NCBI GenBank assembly: GCA_945910395.1 | Contig: CAMDYX010000015.1 | Location: 1 to 54,189 of the forward strand | Direction of reading: 5' to 3' | DNA length: 54,189 nucleotides | DNA from: an uncultured Agathobacter sp. | GTDB taxonomy: Bacteria; Bacillota; Clostridia; Lachnospirales; Lachnospiraceae | Part shown: positions 7,842-16,562 of the stretch, in pieces | Layout: each line of letters begins with the position of its first letter | Position numbering within the stretch: position 1 is the stretch's first letter | Notes under the pieces: model-generated | Seen by the model: only the letters and a program-made list of their open reading frames with translations | Databases searched by the model: none | Told to the model about the DNA's origin: nothing | Made by a program: the position numbers and the translations under genes

Positions 7842-9908
7842 ATGAAAAAGAAAGTAATTTCTGTATTGCTTGTTAGTGCAATGGTTGCTTCAATGGCAGC
7901 AGGCTGCGGTAACAATGCAAACAATGTCAGCTCAACAGAGAGCGGCAGTACAAGTACTGACAACGGCGCTGTATCTACAAGTACTTACGATACACTCGTA
8001 ATCGGTACCCAGTCTTTGGATGGCGTATTCAGCCCATTCTTCTATACAAGTGCTTACGATTCACAGGTTGCTATCGATCCTGTATTTGCAAGCGTTTGTA
8101 CCTTAAACCCAAATGGCGAGCTTGTTGACAATGCCGGTCATTGTGAGATTGAGGAAGTAACCGCAGAGGATGGAAGCACAAAGTATGTGTACACCATCTC
8201 TATTCAGGAAGGTATGGTTTTCTCTGATGGAGAGCCGGTTACCATCGACGACTTAATTTTCAGCTACTATGTATATGCAGATCCGACTTATGATGGAATG
8301 AGCACATTTGCTACTCTTGACATCGAGGGTCTTGATGCATACAAGAATTCAGCAGCTCCACTTTGGAAGGTTCTTATGAACGCTGGTTCTGACAATACTG
8401 ATTTTACAAACTGGGATGAGGATACTCAGAAGGCATTCTTCGAGACCGATCTTCCTACCGCAGGTGCAGCATTTGCTCAGGAAATCGTTGATTACTGTGT
8501 TGAGGCTGGAGCTGCAGCAGGTCCTGAAGATGTTGCAACCGCAGCAACCGCTTGGGGATTTGAGACAGCAGCTGATGCTACTGCAGAGGATTTCTTCTTT
8601 GTAATGGTAGAAGCATACGGCGGAGACCTTCTTAGCTTATCCAACACAGAGTCTGCAGGATCTTCTTTATTTGATCTGTTAGACGCAAAGTATGCTGAGA
8701 CAGTTGAACTTTCTGATGTTGATACTATTTCAGGTATTGTAAGAGTAGATGACTATACATGTACTGTAACATTTAACTCTGCAAACATTTCTGCAGACAA
8801 GCAGATTGCATGGCTTCCACTTGTACCGGAGCACTACTATGGTGAGAACTTCACAAAGGGTGACCTTTCCGGCGTTAAGGCTAAGAACTCTGCTCCTTTA
8901 GGATCAGGTGCTTACATCTTTGAAAGCTATGAGAACAACATCGTTACCTTAAAGGCAAATGAGAATTACTTCAAGGGATGTCCAAAGATTCCTAACTTAA
9001 AGTTCCAGGTTATCGATGAGAATACAAAAGTTGACCTTGTATTAAATGGAGAAATTGATATCACAGATCCAGCTGCTTCTCTTGAAATCGTTGCTCAGTT
9101 AGATGAGAATGCAGATATTGCTTCTTACTCATTAGTTGATTACCCGGGATACGGATATATCGGAATCAATGCAGAAAACGTTCCGGATCTCAATGTACGT
9201 AAGGGACTTATGTGCTTAATGAACAGAGAGCCTGCAGTTCAGTCTTACTTTGGAGAGCTTGGTAAGGTTATCGAGCGTCCGATGACTCCTACCTTAGCAG
9301 AGTACCCAAGAGATGCAAAGGCATACTACACCTATGATCCTGCAAAGGCTTTAGAGTATTTTGAAGCAGCTGGATATACACAGAAGGATGGCAAGCTTGT
9401 AAATGCAGATGGCGAGCAGTTAGTAATCAACGCTGGTATCGGTGATGCTTCCTCACATCCTTCAACTCCAATCTTAACCCAGATGGCAAACGATATGGCT
9501 GCTATGGGTGCTGAGCTTGTTGTTAACGACCTTGAGTTCTCTGTACTTTCTACCAAGGTTCAGGCAGGAGAGCTTGATATGTGGGTAATGGCATGGGGCA
9601 ATTCTACAGACTGTGACCTTACTCAGATCTTCGGTAGCGAAGGTGGTTCAAACTACCAGCACTACTATGATCCAAAGATCGATGCTATTCAGGCTGAGAT
9701 TTTACAGACTGTTGATTTTGATAAGAGATGTGAGCTTGTTGCAGAGGAACTTGATATGATCATGGAGGCAGCTGTTTATATGCCTATTTACCAGAGAAAG
9801 AACATGGAAATCTACAACAATACTACCCTTAATACTGCAACTCTTCCGGAAGAGACTACAACATATTACAACTATGCTTCACAGTATGAGAAGTTAGAGA
9901 TGAACTAA
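7842..9908 (+). CDS. Peptide ABC transporter substrate-binding lipoprotein (family 5, OppA-like)
   Basis: A 688-residue lipoprotein with lipobox MAAGC (Cys22) and a Ser/Thr-rich linker. It then has the solute-binding family 5 fold (TLVIGTQSLDGVFSPFFY, ISIQEGMVFSDGEPVTIDDLIFSYYVYADP). It captures peptides outside the cell for the OppBCDF genes that follow. It is about 100 residues longer than typical OppA. The extra length is an Ala/Asp/Glu-rich insert around residues 170-290 (TAGAAFAQEIVDYC, AATAWGFETAADATAEDF). The codon choice looks optimised for high expression. TAGGAGGA lies upstream of the ATG. Confidence 0.93.
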   Translation: MKKKVISVLLVSAMVASMAAGCGNNANNVSSTESGSTSTDNGAVSTSTYDTLVIGTQSLDGVFSPFFYTSAYDSQVAIDPVFASVCTLNPNGELVDNAGHCEIEEVTAEDGSTKYVYTISIQEGMVFSDGEPVTIDDLIFSYYVYADPTYDGMSTFATLDIEGLDAYKNSAAPLWKVLMNAGSDNTDFTNWDEDTQKAFFETDLPTAGAAFAQEIVDYCVEAGAAAGPEDVATAATAWGFETAADATAEDFFFVMVEAYGGDLLSLSNTESAGSSLFDLLDAKYAETVELSDVDTISGIVRVDDYTCTVTFNSANISADKQIAWLPLVPEHYYGENFTKGDLSGVKAKNSAPLGSGAYIFESYENNIVTLKANENYFKGCPKIPNLKFQVIDENTKVDLVLNGEIDITDPAASLEIVAQLDENADIASYSLVDYPGYGYIGINAENVPDLNVRKGLMCLMNREPAVQSYFGELGKVIERPMTPTLAEYPRDAKAYYTYDPAKALEYFEAAGYTQKDGKLVNADGEQLVINAGIGDASSHPSTPILTQMANDMAAMGAELVVNDLEFSVLSTKVQAGELDMWVMAWGNSTDCDLTQIFGSEGGSNYQHYYDPKIDAIQAEILQTVDFDKRCELVAEELDMIMEAAVYMPIYQRKNMEIYNNTTLNTATLPEETTTYYNYASQYEKLEMN

Positions 9909-9921
9909 AAATGATAGTATT

Positions 9922-9951
9922 GCACGGTATCAGTGAAGGCTGATGCCGTGC
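9922..9951 (+). other. Intercistronic hairpin between binding-protein and permease genes
   Basis: A 12-bp stem with one wobble (GCACGGTATCAG / CTGATGCCGTGC) and a 6-nt loop, not followed by a T-run. In binding-protein transporter operons such hairpins commonly protect the 3' end of the highly expressed binding-protein message. That role is inferred here. Confidence 0.6.
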
Positions 9952-9978
9952 ATATTGCAGTTTAGATAGGGGACGAAC

Positions 9979-10944
9979 ATGAAAAAGTATATTATTAAGC
10001 GAGTTTTAATCAGCTTTGTAGTTCTCTTTGGTGTATCGATTTTGCTTTATGGTATTGCAAGAGCGGTACCGGGGGATTATGTATCAAATATTACGGCGGG
10101 AAATCAGAACGTTACTCCGGAAATGGAGCAGCGTATGAGAGAACTGTATGGACTGGATAAGGGGATCGTGGAAGGATATCTTTCCTGGCTCGGGGACGCT
10201 CTTCACGGAGATTTCGGAACCTCCTTTATTTACCAGAAGCCTGTTGTTGAGGTAATTAAATCTTATATGGCGCCTACATTGGCCCTGGCAGGAATCTCCA
10301 TGATTTTTGAGATTCTTCTTGCAATTCCTTTCGGAATTATTGCCGCAAGAAAACAGTATTCACTCACAGACTATACCATTGTTGCAATCGCAATTATGGG
10401 TATTTCTCTGCCATCCTTTTTCTTTGCTTCCGTGCTTAGAAGAGTATTTTCCATCGGACTGGGATGGCTTCCGATTTCCGGTATGGTAACTGCACGTATG
10501 AATTACCAGGGCTGGGATTTGTTTGTGGACTATGCAAGACATTTTGCACTTCCGATTATTGTATTCGTCATTACAGGTGTCGGTGGTCTTCTTCGTTATG
10601 TGCGTACCAATATGCTGGAGGTTTTAAGTGCCGATTATGTACGTACAGCAAGAGCAAAGGGACTTCCGGAATACAAGGTTATCGGCAAGCATGCATTTCG
10701 TAATACACTGATTCCAATCGTTACCATGGTTGGAGGAATGATTCCGGGACTTTTCTCCGGAGCAGTTATCACAGAGGGTATCTTCTCCTTGGAAGGCTTG
10801 GGAAATGTGGCTCTTAAGGCAGTATACAGCGGAGACATTCCATACCTTATGGGATTTAACATGTTTATCGCTGCACTTACGCTTATTGGAACGTTGGTTT
10901 CTGATATTCTTTATGCAGTTGTTGACCCACGTGTAAGATATTAA
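9979..10944 (+). CDS. Peptide ABC transporter permease (OppB/DppB-like)
   Basis: A 321-residue inner-membrane permease. It has an N-terminal helix (KRVLISFVVLFGVSILLYGIA), the OppB-type extracytoplasmic loop (PEMEQRMRELYGLDKGIVEGYLSWL) and around six helices. The EAA-like coupling loop reads LSADYVRTARAKGLPEYKVIGKH. It pairs with the next permease to form the channel. It is the second gene of the A-B-C-D-F operon, 70 bp after the binding-protein gene, and has a TAGGGGA site. Confidence 0.95.
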   Translation: MKKYIIKRVLISFVVLFGVSILLYGIARAVPGDYVSNITAGNQNVTPEMEQRMRELYGLDKGIVEGYLSWLGDALHGDFGTSFIYQKPVVEVIKSYMAPTLALAGISMIFEILLAIPFGIIAARKQYSLTDYTIVAIAIMGISLPSFFFASVLRRVFSIGLGWLPISGMVTARMNYQGWDLFVDYARHFALPIIVFVITGVGGLLRYVRTNMLEVLSADYVRTARAKGLPEYKVIGKHAFRNTLIPIVTMVGGMIPGLFSGAVITEGIFSLEGLGNVALKAVYSGDIPYLMGFNMFIAALTLIGTLVSDILYAVVDPRVRY

Positions 10945-10958
10945 GGAGGTGGATCATA

Positions 10959-11963
10959 ATGGAAGAAAATAAAGAGTTATTAGAACAAAATCAAAAAGAA
11001 CAAGATGAATTTGAACAAAATCAGGTAATCATGACTCCGGGACAGCTCGTTATGAAGAGATTTTTCCGTAATAAGCTGGCTGTTATAGGACTTGTTATTA
11101 TCATCGTTATGGCTCTGTTTTGTATTATCGGACCATTTTTAAGCCCTTACGGAGAATATGAGATCTTTTATATAGACATGGAAACCGGTATTGAACATCG
11201 TATGACGGAAAGCGGTCTTGGCGCAGCATCTATGGGTGTCAACGTAAAGGCTCCGATTTCCTCTGCGCACTGGCTTGGAACAGATCCGGACGGCCGTGAT
11301 GTATTTACACGTCTGATGTATGGCGGAAGAATTTCCCTCACCGTTGGATTCGTGGTAGTAATCATCGAGCTTATCGTTGGTATTATTCTTGGAGGTCTTG
11401 CAGGCTACTATGGTGGCATTGTGGATATGATTATCATGCGACTGGTGGAGGTATTCTACTGTCTGCCTTTCGTTCCGCTTATGCTTATTTTGTCATCCCT
11501 GTTTTTAGGATATGGCATTTCTCCGCGCTATAAGATTTACTTTATTATGATTGTAATGGGTATTCTTTACTGGGCAGGAGTAGCCCGGAATGTGCGTGCC
11601 CAGATTCTTTCCCTCCGTGAGATGGAATACATGCAGGCAGCAGAGGCTACGGGTATTCGGACCACAAGAAAGATTTTTAAGCACCTGATTCCAAATACAA
11701 TCCCAATCATTATTCTGATTGCAACCATGGATGTGGGTGGCGTGATTCTTACCGAATCCGTATTAAGCTTCCTTGGAGTAGGTATTGCATGGCCTTATGC
11801 ATCCTGGGGAAATATGGCAAATGCGGTAACGGATTCTATTATTTTAAAGAACTATCCGAATATCTGGGCGCCACCCGGAATTCTAATTCTTCTTACCGTA
11901 TTGGCGTTTAACTTTATCGGTGATGGTATGCGTGATGCCTTCGATCCGAGAATGAAAAGGTAG
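10959..11963 (+). CDS. Peptide ABC transporter permease (OppC/DppC-like)
   Basis: A 334-residue second permease. It has a Gln/Glu-rich cytoplasmic N-terminus (ENKELLEQNQKEQDEFEQNQ) and the OppC N-terminal membrane region (FFRNKLAVIGLVIIIVMALF). The motif HWLGTDPDGRDVFTRLMYGGRISL is typical of OppC/DppC, and the coupling loop is MEYMQAAEATGIRTTRKIFKH. An extended AAGGAGGTGGATC ribosome-binding site lies just before the ATG. It is in the same operon as its neighbours. Confidence 0.95.
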   Translation: MEENKELLEQNQKEQDEFEQNQVIMTPGQLVMKRFFRNKLAVIGLVIIIVMALFCIIGPFLSPYGEYEIFYIDMETGIEHRMTESGLGAASMGVNVKAPISSAHWLGTDPDGRDVFTRLMYGGRISLTVGFVVVIIELIVGIILGGLAGYYGGIVDMIIMRLVEVFYCLPFVPLMLILSSLFLGYGISPRYKIYFIMIVMGILYWAGVARNVRAQILSLREMEYMQAAEATGIRTTRKIFKHLIPNTIPIIILIATMDVGGVILTESVLSFLGVGIAWPYASWGNMANAVTDSIILKNYPNIWAPPGILILLTVLAFNFIGDGMRDAFDPRMKR

Positions 11964-11972
11964 GTGAGAGCT

Positions 11973-13112
11973 TTGGCAGACAAAAAACAAAAAGAACGCA
12001 TGAAAGATATCAAAAAGTTCAATGCGAAGAAATATAAAGAATTTAATAAGAAGTCAAAAAGAAAGCGTATTCCTGAGTCAGAGTATATCACCGAAATGAA
12101 GGACCCAAAGAATATCGTGGAATTTGATGACTTAAAGACTTATTTTTATACGGATACAGGAACGGTAAAGGCCGTTGACGGTGTTTCCTTCGAAATTGAA
12201 AAAGGAAAGACCATTGGTGTGGTAGGAGAGTCCGGCTGCGGAAAATCCGTAACCAGTCTTTCTGTTATGGGACTTTTACAGGGACCTACCGGTCAGATTG
12301 CAGGTGGAAGCATCCGCTACAATCAGGAGAAAAGGGGTCGTGCTGTAGACCTTACCAGGATCTCAAGAAAAGAGTATGAGAAAATCCGTGGAAATGAAAT
12401 TTCAATGATTTTCCAGGAGCCTATGACTACCTTAAATCCGGTATTTACCATCGGAAATCAGCTGTGCGAGTGTATCTCCCTCCACAATCCGAAGATGAAG
12501 AAAAAGGATGTGGAGGCAAGAGCTCTTGAGACCTTAGAGCTTGTAGGAATTAAGAGAGAGGGAATTTTGAATAACTATCCTCATGAGCTTTCCGGAGGTA
12601 TGAGACAGCGTGTCGTTATCGCTATGGCGCTGGCATGTAACCCACAGCTGATCATTGCAGATGAGCCTACCACAGCCCTTGATGTTACCATTCAGGCACA
12701 GATTTTGGACCTCCTTCGGGACCTTAAGGACAAGATCAATGCTTCTATCATGCTGATTACCCACGATCTGGGTGTAGTAGCGGAGATGGCAGATTATGTT
12801 GTGGTTATGTATGCGGGACGTGTCGTTGAACAGGGAACCGCAGATGATATTTTCCATCATCCTGCACATCCCTATACTATTGGTCTTATGAAATCTAAGC
12901 CAATGATCAACGAGAAGGTAGACCGTCTGTATTCAATCCCGGGTAATGTTCCAAACCCTATCAATCTTCCGGAGCATTGTTATTTCAAGAATCGCTGTGA
13001 GTCCTGCGTGGATGCTTGTAGCGGCGCATATCCGCAGCTTGTTTCGATTTCAGATACACATAAGGTAAGCTGCTATTTATGTAATGCAAAAAAGGAAGGG
13101 GGAAATGAATAA
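11973..13112 (+). CDS. Peptide ABC transporter ATP-binding protein (OppD-like)
   Basis: About 379 residues. A Lys-rich N-terminal extension of about 45 residues precedes the nucleotide-binding domain: Walker A GESGCGKSVTS, Q-loop FQEPMTTLNPVFTIG, signature [14 protein letters not shown], Walker [13 protein letters not shown], switch His in LITHDLG. The C-terminus carries the OppD/F zinc- or FeS-like Cys cluster (CYFKNRCESCVDAC). I prefer TTG at 11973, which has GGTGAG 4-5 nt upstream. A GTG at 11964, directly after the OppC stop, is the alternative. It pairs with the following ATPase. Confidence 0.93.
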   Translation: MADKKQKERMKDIKKFNAKKYKEFNKKSKRKRIPESEYITEMKDPKNIVEFDDLKTYFYTDTGTVKAVDGVSFEIEKGKTIGVVGESGCGKSVTSLSVMGLLQGPTGQIAGGSIRYNQEKRGRAVDLTRISRKEYEKIRGNEISMIFQEPMTTLNPVFTIGNQLCECISLHNPKMKKKDVEARALETLELVGIKREGILNNYPHELSGGMRQRVVIAMALACNPQLIIADEPTTALDVTIQAQILDLLRDLKDKINASIMLITHDLGVVAEMADYVVVMYAGRVVEQGTADDIFHHPAHPYTIGLMKSKPMINEKVDRLYSIPGNVPNPINLPEHCYFKNRCESCVDACSGAYPQLVSISDTHKVSCYLCNAKKEGGNE

Positions 13113-14100
13113 GATGGAAAACAATAACAATGAAATCGTTGTTGATGTGGAAAACCTAAAAAAATATTTCCCTATCAAGGATGGTGTCCTTCAGAGAACT
13201 GTCGGACATGTCCGGGCTGTTGATGGAGTAAGCCTTCAGATAAAAAAAGGACAGACCTTTGGTCTTGTAGGAGAGTCCGGATGTGGTAAGTCTACCTTAG
13301 GAAGAACCATGCTTCGTCTGATCGAGCCGACGGAAGGAACCGTTAAGATCAACGGAATTGATATGGTCAATATGAAAAAGAGTGAGCTTAGAAGGAATCG
13401 TCCCAGCATGCAGATGATTTTCCAGGATCCATTCTCTTCCCTTGACCCACGTATGCCGGTTGGTGAGATTATCGGAGAGGCAGTCAGGGAGCACGGCATC
13501 GTTCCAAAGAGTGAATACCGTGATTATATCTTGAAAATTATGGAAGACTGTGGACTAAGACCGTACTATATCGATCGTTATCCCCATGAATTTTCTGGTG
13601 GACAGAGACAGCGTATCTGTATCGCAAGAGCCCTTGCCCTAAACCCGTCCTTCATCGTATGTGACGAGCCGGTTTCTGCCCTTGATGTGTCTATCCAGGC
13701 ACAGATCATCAACTTAATGAAGGATCTGCAGGAGCAGAGAGATCTGACGTATCTTTTCATCTCCCATGACCTTTCTGTAGTAGAACATATCTCAGATGCC
13801 ATTGGCGTTATGTATCTTGGAACCATGGTGGAGACAGGAACCAAGGAGGACATCTTTGCAGAACCGCTTCATCCGTATACCAAGGCACTCTTTAGTGCAG
13901 TACCGGTTGCAGATCCGGATTACAAGATGAACCGGATTCTTCTTGAGGGGGATATTCCTTCACCGGCAAATCCGCCTAAGGGATGTAAGTTCCATACAAG
14001 ATGTAAGGAATGCATGGAAATCTGTAAGTGTCAGGAACCTCAGGAAAAGGATATGGGAAATGGACATATCGTAAAGTGTCACTTATACAATGATAAATAA
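13105..14100 (+). CDS. Peptide ABC transporter ATP-binding protein (OppF-like)
   Basis: About 331 residues. It has Walker A GESGCGKSTLGR, Q-loop FQDPFSSLDPRMPVGEI, signature [14 protein letters not shown], Walker [13 protein letters not shown], switch LFISHDLSVV, and a C-terminal OppF tail with CKFHTRCKECMEIC. GAAGGGGG lies before the ATG at 13105, which overlaps the OppD stop by 8 bp and indicates coupling. A second ATG at 13114 is possible. It closes the A-B-C-D-F operon; a strong terminator follows. Confidence 0.94.
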   Translation: MNKMENNNNEIVVDVENLKKYFPIKDGVLQRTVGHVRAVDGVSLQIKKGQTFGLVGESGCGKSTLGRTMLRLIEPTEGTVKINGIDMVNMKKSELRRNRPSMQMIFQDPFSSLDPRMPVGEIIGEAVREHGIVPKSEYRDYILKIMEDCGLRPYYIDRYPHEFSGGQRQRICIARALALNPSFIVCDEPVSALDVSIQAQIINLMKDLQEQRDLTYLFISHDLSVVEHISDAIGVMYLGTMVETGTKEDIFAEPLHPYTKALFSAVPVADPDYKMNRILLEGDIPSPANPPKGCKFHTRCKECMEICKCQEPQEKDMGNGHIVKCHLYNDK

Positions 14101-14130
14101 AAATACCCGCTTTATGGCGGCATGAAAAAA

Positions 14131-14163
14131 GCTCTGTGTGGCGGATGCCACACAGAGCTTTTT
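14131..14163 (+). terminator. Terminator of the first peptide-transporter operon
   Basis: A perfect 12-bp stem (GCTCTGTGTGGC / GCCACACAGAGC) with a GGAT loop and a T-run. The preceding A-run makes it usable in reverse for the convergent tRNA-Leu gene. Confidence 0.92.
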
Positions 14164-14166
14164 AAA

Positions 14167-14246
14167 TACGGGCGACAGGACTTGAACCTGCACGGTCTCC
14201 CACTAGAACCTAAATCTAGCGCGTCTGCCAATTCCGCCACGCCCGC
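14167..14246 (-). tRNA. tRNA-Leu (TAG)
   Basis: On the minus strand the acceptor GCGGGCG pairs with CGCCCGT. The anticodon stem CTAGA/TCTAG holds TTTAGGT (anticodon TAG). A long variable arm (GTGGGAGACCGT) and a T arm CAGG-TTCAAGT-CCTG mark a class II leucine tRNA. It is convergent with the peptide-transporter operon. Confidence 0.93.
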
Positions 14247-14300
14247 AAAATACTTTTACATTATATCTACTTTGGTGTAAAATAGCAAGTAGAACTTTTA

Positions 14301-14482
14301 ATCCCATTTCGGAAAAGTGTTCCCGAATGAATTTGCATATTTGAATCAGAACCCACTCTCGTTTGTAAAAAGCGTAACGGTACTAAATTCGCAAGTACTT
14401 GCTCATTAAGTGCCGACGCTTTTTAAACGTTCTGATTCAAATAGCAAAATTCATTCTCAGGAACAACATTCCGAAATGGGAT
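14301..14482 (+). repeat. Family 1 palindromic element, copy 3 (forward)
   Basis: A well-kept copy bounded by ATCCCATTTCGG and CCGAAATGGGAT. Inner arms are TTTGCATATTTGAATCAGAAC and GTTCTGATTCAAATAGC; the core hairpin is AAAAAGCGT...ACGCTTTTT. It ends 25 nt before the next start codon. Confidence 0.92.
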
Positions 14483-14507
14483 ATTAGAAAAGAAAGGATT
14501 GGAGATT

Positions 14508-15635
14508 ATGAAAAAGGTGATTATGAAAATGCCAAAGGTGTGTGCTGTCCTTATAGGCCTTGTAGCCACAGCAGCATTTTTGGGAGTGCTGAATCTGGTA
14601 GGAAGGGTAGGAGAAGCGTATCTTCCCTCACTTACGGAGTATGGCTATGCGACACAGCTGATCGGAGAGCTTTTCGCATGTGCTTTTTCGGTAATCATTT
14701 TAGCTGTATTTGGATATCTTGGCGTATTGAAAGAGAAGGGTGTCGGATTTGGAAAAAGTGCTTATGTCGGCGGCTTTTTCATCGGATACTTTGGGTATGT
14801 GCTGGTGGCACAGCTGATGGTCAATCTGATTAATGTGAATAGTAAGCTGCAAAGCTTTCCAATGATACTGATCTTTGTGATTACCATGCTCTTAGTTGGT
14901 GCCGCAGAAGAAATTCTGTTCCGCGGAGCAATTTTAAATCTTCTTCTGGATCGTTTTCCCAATACAAAAGGAGGAATTTTACTGGCGGTTCTTTTGGATG
15001 GATTGATTTTTGGATGTGCACATTTTGGGAATCTCTCCACAGGGGTAAAATTTTCAAGTATTTTCATCCAGGTAATTACGGCAGGAATGTTAGGTGCCGT
15101 TTTTGCAATTATATATGCAAGAACCAGAAATATCTGGTATGTCATTGTGGCACATGCGGCAGTGGATTTCGCGGCATTGTTAGGCGGCGGAATTTTTGGA
15201 AACGGAGATCTGATTGACGCGTTGGGAAGCTATTCTGCCAAAAATCTGATTGCGGTTCCGATACTTCTGATTCCTCTTATTGTGCTTTGCAGAAAGAGCA
15301 GACTTGAGGAAGCGGTGAACATGCGGGAGGGACAGGAAATTGTGCCTACCGAAAAGGATGCAAAGCGGGATGGAATCGTATCTCTGGTGCTTGGTATCAT
15401 CAGTATTGTAACAAGCTGTATCGGTATGAGCTTTGGACTGGGAATCGTAGGCTGCATTGCTGCGGTTAGTTCAAAGAAGGCAAAGAGGGAAGATAACGGA
15501 ATTGCAATTGCGGGGCTTATTACCTCCATTATCGGAACTGCACTTGGTATTCTTATGGCAATCTGTCTGCTGTTTGTTTATGCCTCTATGGATAGCATGA
15601 GCAAGGCCCTTCTCTGGGAACAGATGGGCATGTAA
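14508..15635 (+). CDS. CPBP-family intramembrane metalloprotease with C-terminal DUF4190-like domain
   Basis: A 375-residue membrane protein. Residues 1-260 form the CPBP (CAAX protease/bacteriocin-processing) core. Its motifs are EEILFRGAIL (Glu-Glu...Arg), a first His in FGCAHFGN and a second His in VIVAHAAVDF. From about 285 a second module looks like DUF4190: two hydrophobic stretches around SKKAKREDNGIAIAGLI. CPBP proteins cleave or bind membrane substrates; the substrate here is unknown. The ATG at 14508 has AAAGGA 9 nt upstream. The frame could extend upstream into the repeat, but this would translate non-coding DNA. Confidence 0.87.
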   Translation: MKKVIMKMPKVCAVLIGLVATAAFLGVLNLVGRVGEAYLPSLTEYGYATQLIGELFACAFSVIILAVFGYLGVLKEKGVGFGKSAYVGGFFIGYFGYVLVAQLMVNLINVNSKLQSFPMILIFVITMLLVGAAEEILFRGAILNLLLDRFPNTKGGILLAVLLDGLIFGCAHFGNLSTGVKFSSIFIQVITAGMLGAVFAIIYARTRNIWYVIVAHAAVDFAALLGGGIFGNGDLIDALGSYSAKNLIAVPILLIPLIVLCRKSRLEEAVNMREGQEIVPTEKDAKRDGIVSLVLGIISIVTSCIGMSFGLGIVGCIAAVSSKKAKREDNGIAIAGLITSIIGTALGILMAICLLFVYASMDSMSKALLWEQMGM

Positions 15636-15665
15636 TGCGATAAGTAATGGAATAGAAAAATCCTC

Positions 15666-15694
15666 TTGACGAATGAAGGAAAATCTTGTAATAT
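15666..15694 (+). promoter_or_regulatory. Sigma-A promoter of tRNA-Ile
   Basis: -35 TTGACG (15666-15671) and -10 TAATAT (15689-15694) with a 17-bp spacer, about 20 bp before the tRNA. Confidence 0.75.
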
Positions 15695-15713
15695 ATACTT
15701 CGTTCGTGAAGAT

Positions 15714-15787
<74 letters not shown>

Positions 15788-15790
15788 TGA

Positions 15791-15836
15791 AAAAGACGGA
15801 TGAGAACCATTATGGTTTCTCATCCGTCTTTTGTTT
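15791..15836 (+). terminator. Bidirectional terminator between tRNA-Ile and the convergent small gene
   Basis: A stem of AAGACGGATGAGAACCAT with ATGGTTTCTCATCCGTCTT (one bulge), A-run before and T-run after. The stop codon of the minus-strand gene lies in the loop region, so the hairpin serves both strands. Confidence 0.85.
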
Positions 15837-16127
15837 TGGCCAAAGACTGGCGTGCTCTTCATACTGGCTGTTAATCCAGTCCACTGCCTGCCTCTTTCCC
15901 TCCTCGGTAAAGGGAAACTGGGCAGTAAGTTTCTTTTCAGCAGGAGTCTCACTAAAGATATAGGGACCTGGCCAGACCCATACATGAAAAAACGGGGCTA
16001 TTGGCTCCTGACCTTCCGGGACCTCCGGCTGCTCCCGTTTGATTAAGAATCGCATGCCGCCCATCCAACCGGTATAGGTTGTCTTCTTATAATAATTCAT
16101 GTTCAATACTTCTTCGTAGGTTAACAT
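15810..16127 (-). CDS. Small conserved-looking hypothetical protein
   Basis: A 105-residue soluble protein with no signal or membrane segment. It is rich in aromatic residues and Pro (MNYYKKTTYTGWMGGMRFLIKREQ, FFHVWVWPGPYIF, QAVDWINSQYEEH). AAGGAGA lies 6-7 nt before the ATG, so it is a genuine gene. The family is not recognised and no function is assigned. It stands alone on the minus strand between tRNA-Ile and the second peptide-transporter operon. Confidence 0.75.
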   Translation of the reverse strand: MLTYEEVLNMNYYKKTTYTGWMGGMRFLIKREQPEVPEGQEPIAPFFHVWVWPGPYIFSETPAEKKLTAQFPFTEEGKRQAVDWINSQYEEHASLWPKQKTDEKP

Positions 16128-16161
16128 CGAATATCTCCTTATGAATTTTTTCCTTTTCTTC

Positions 16162-16335
16162 TATTTCGGAATTGTGTTCCCGAATGAATTTGCACATTTG
16201 AATCCAAACCCACTCTTGTTTGTAAAAAGCGTAACGGTACTAAATTCGCAATAAATTGCTCATTAAGTGCCGACGCTTTTTAAACGTTTAGATTCAAATA
16301 GCAAAATTCATTCGGGAACACAATTCCGAAATGCG
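16162..16335 (+). repeat. Family 1 palindromic element, copy 4 (forward)
   Basis: Bounded by TATTTCGGAATTGTG and CACAATTCCGAAATG, with the standard core (AAAAAGCGTAACGGTACTAAATTCGC...GCCGACGCTTTTT). It lies 34 nt upstream of the minus-strand gene start. The 435-bp gap up to 16562 also holds the next operon's promoter and leader. Confidence 0.92.
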
Positions 16336-16398
16336 ACTTCCTTTACAAAATATTACCAAATATTTGTATTTTTGTATACATTTTACCGCTAAAGTTCA

Positions 16399-16426
16399 TT
16401 GACAAATAAAAAAAGTATGATATTAT
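16399..16426 (+). promoter_or_regulatory. Sigma-A promoter of the second peptide-transporter operon
   Basis: -35 TTGACA (16399-16404) with -10 TATTAT (16421-16426) at 16-bp spacing, in an A/T-rich stretch. Transcription should begin near 16433, giving a leader of about 130 nt. Confidence 0.75.
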
Positions 16427-16478
16427 AACAAAAGAAAAAAACAAAAGATAAGTGTGAGTATAAAGTTTGGTTCGTACA

Positions 16479-16518
16479 ATGGGGTGCAGAGCTTATGTTA
16501 TGCGCCCCATTTTTATTT
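16479..16518 (+). terminator. Leader terminator (possible attenuator) before the second peptide-transporter operon
   Basis: A 10-bp stem (ATGGGGTGCA / TGCGCCCCAT, one wobble) followed by TTTTTATTT, inside the leader between promoter and OppB. Flanking segments GATAAGTGTGA (from about 16447) and TCACACTTTATC (from about 16524) could pair around it. Position and design match the leader terminator at 7715-7750 in the first operon. Confidence 0.65.
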
Positions 16519-16562
16519 GACTTTCACACTTTATCAATGTGAAGAGAGATAGGGGAAAAGTA

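Noticed and set aside
14399-14833. Open frame beginning MLIKCRRFLNVLIQIAKF, and the matching N-terminal extension of the GerKA frame from 39837
   Set aside because: The shared peptide is just translation of the family 1 repeat. The real genes begin after the repeat at 14508 and 39954, where ribosome-binding sites are present.
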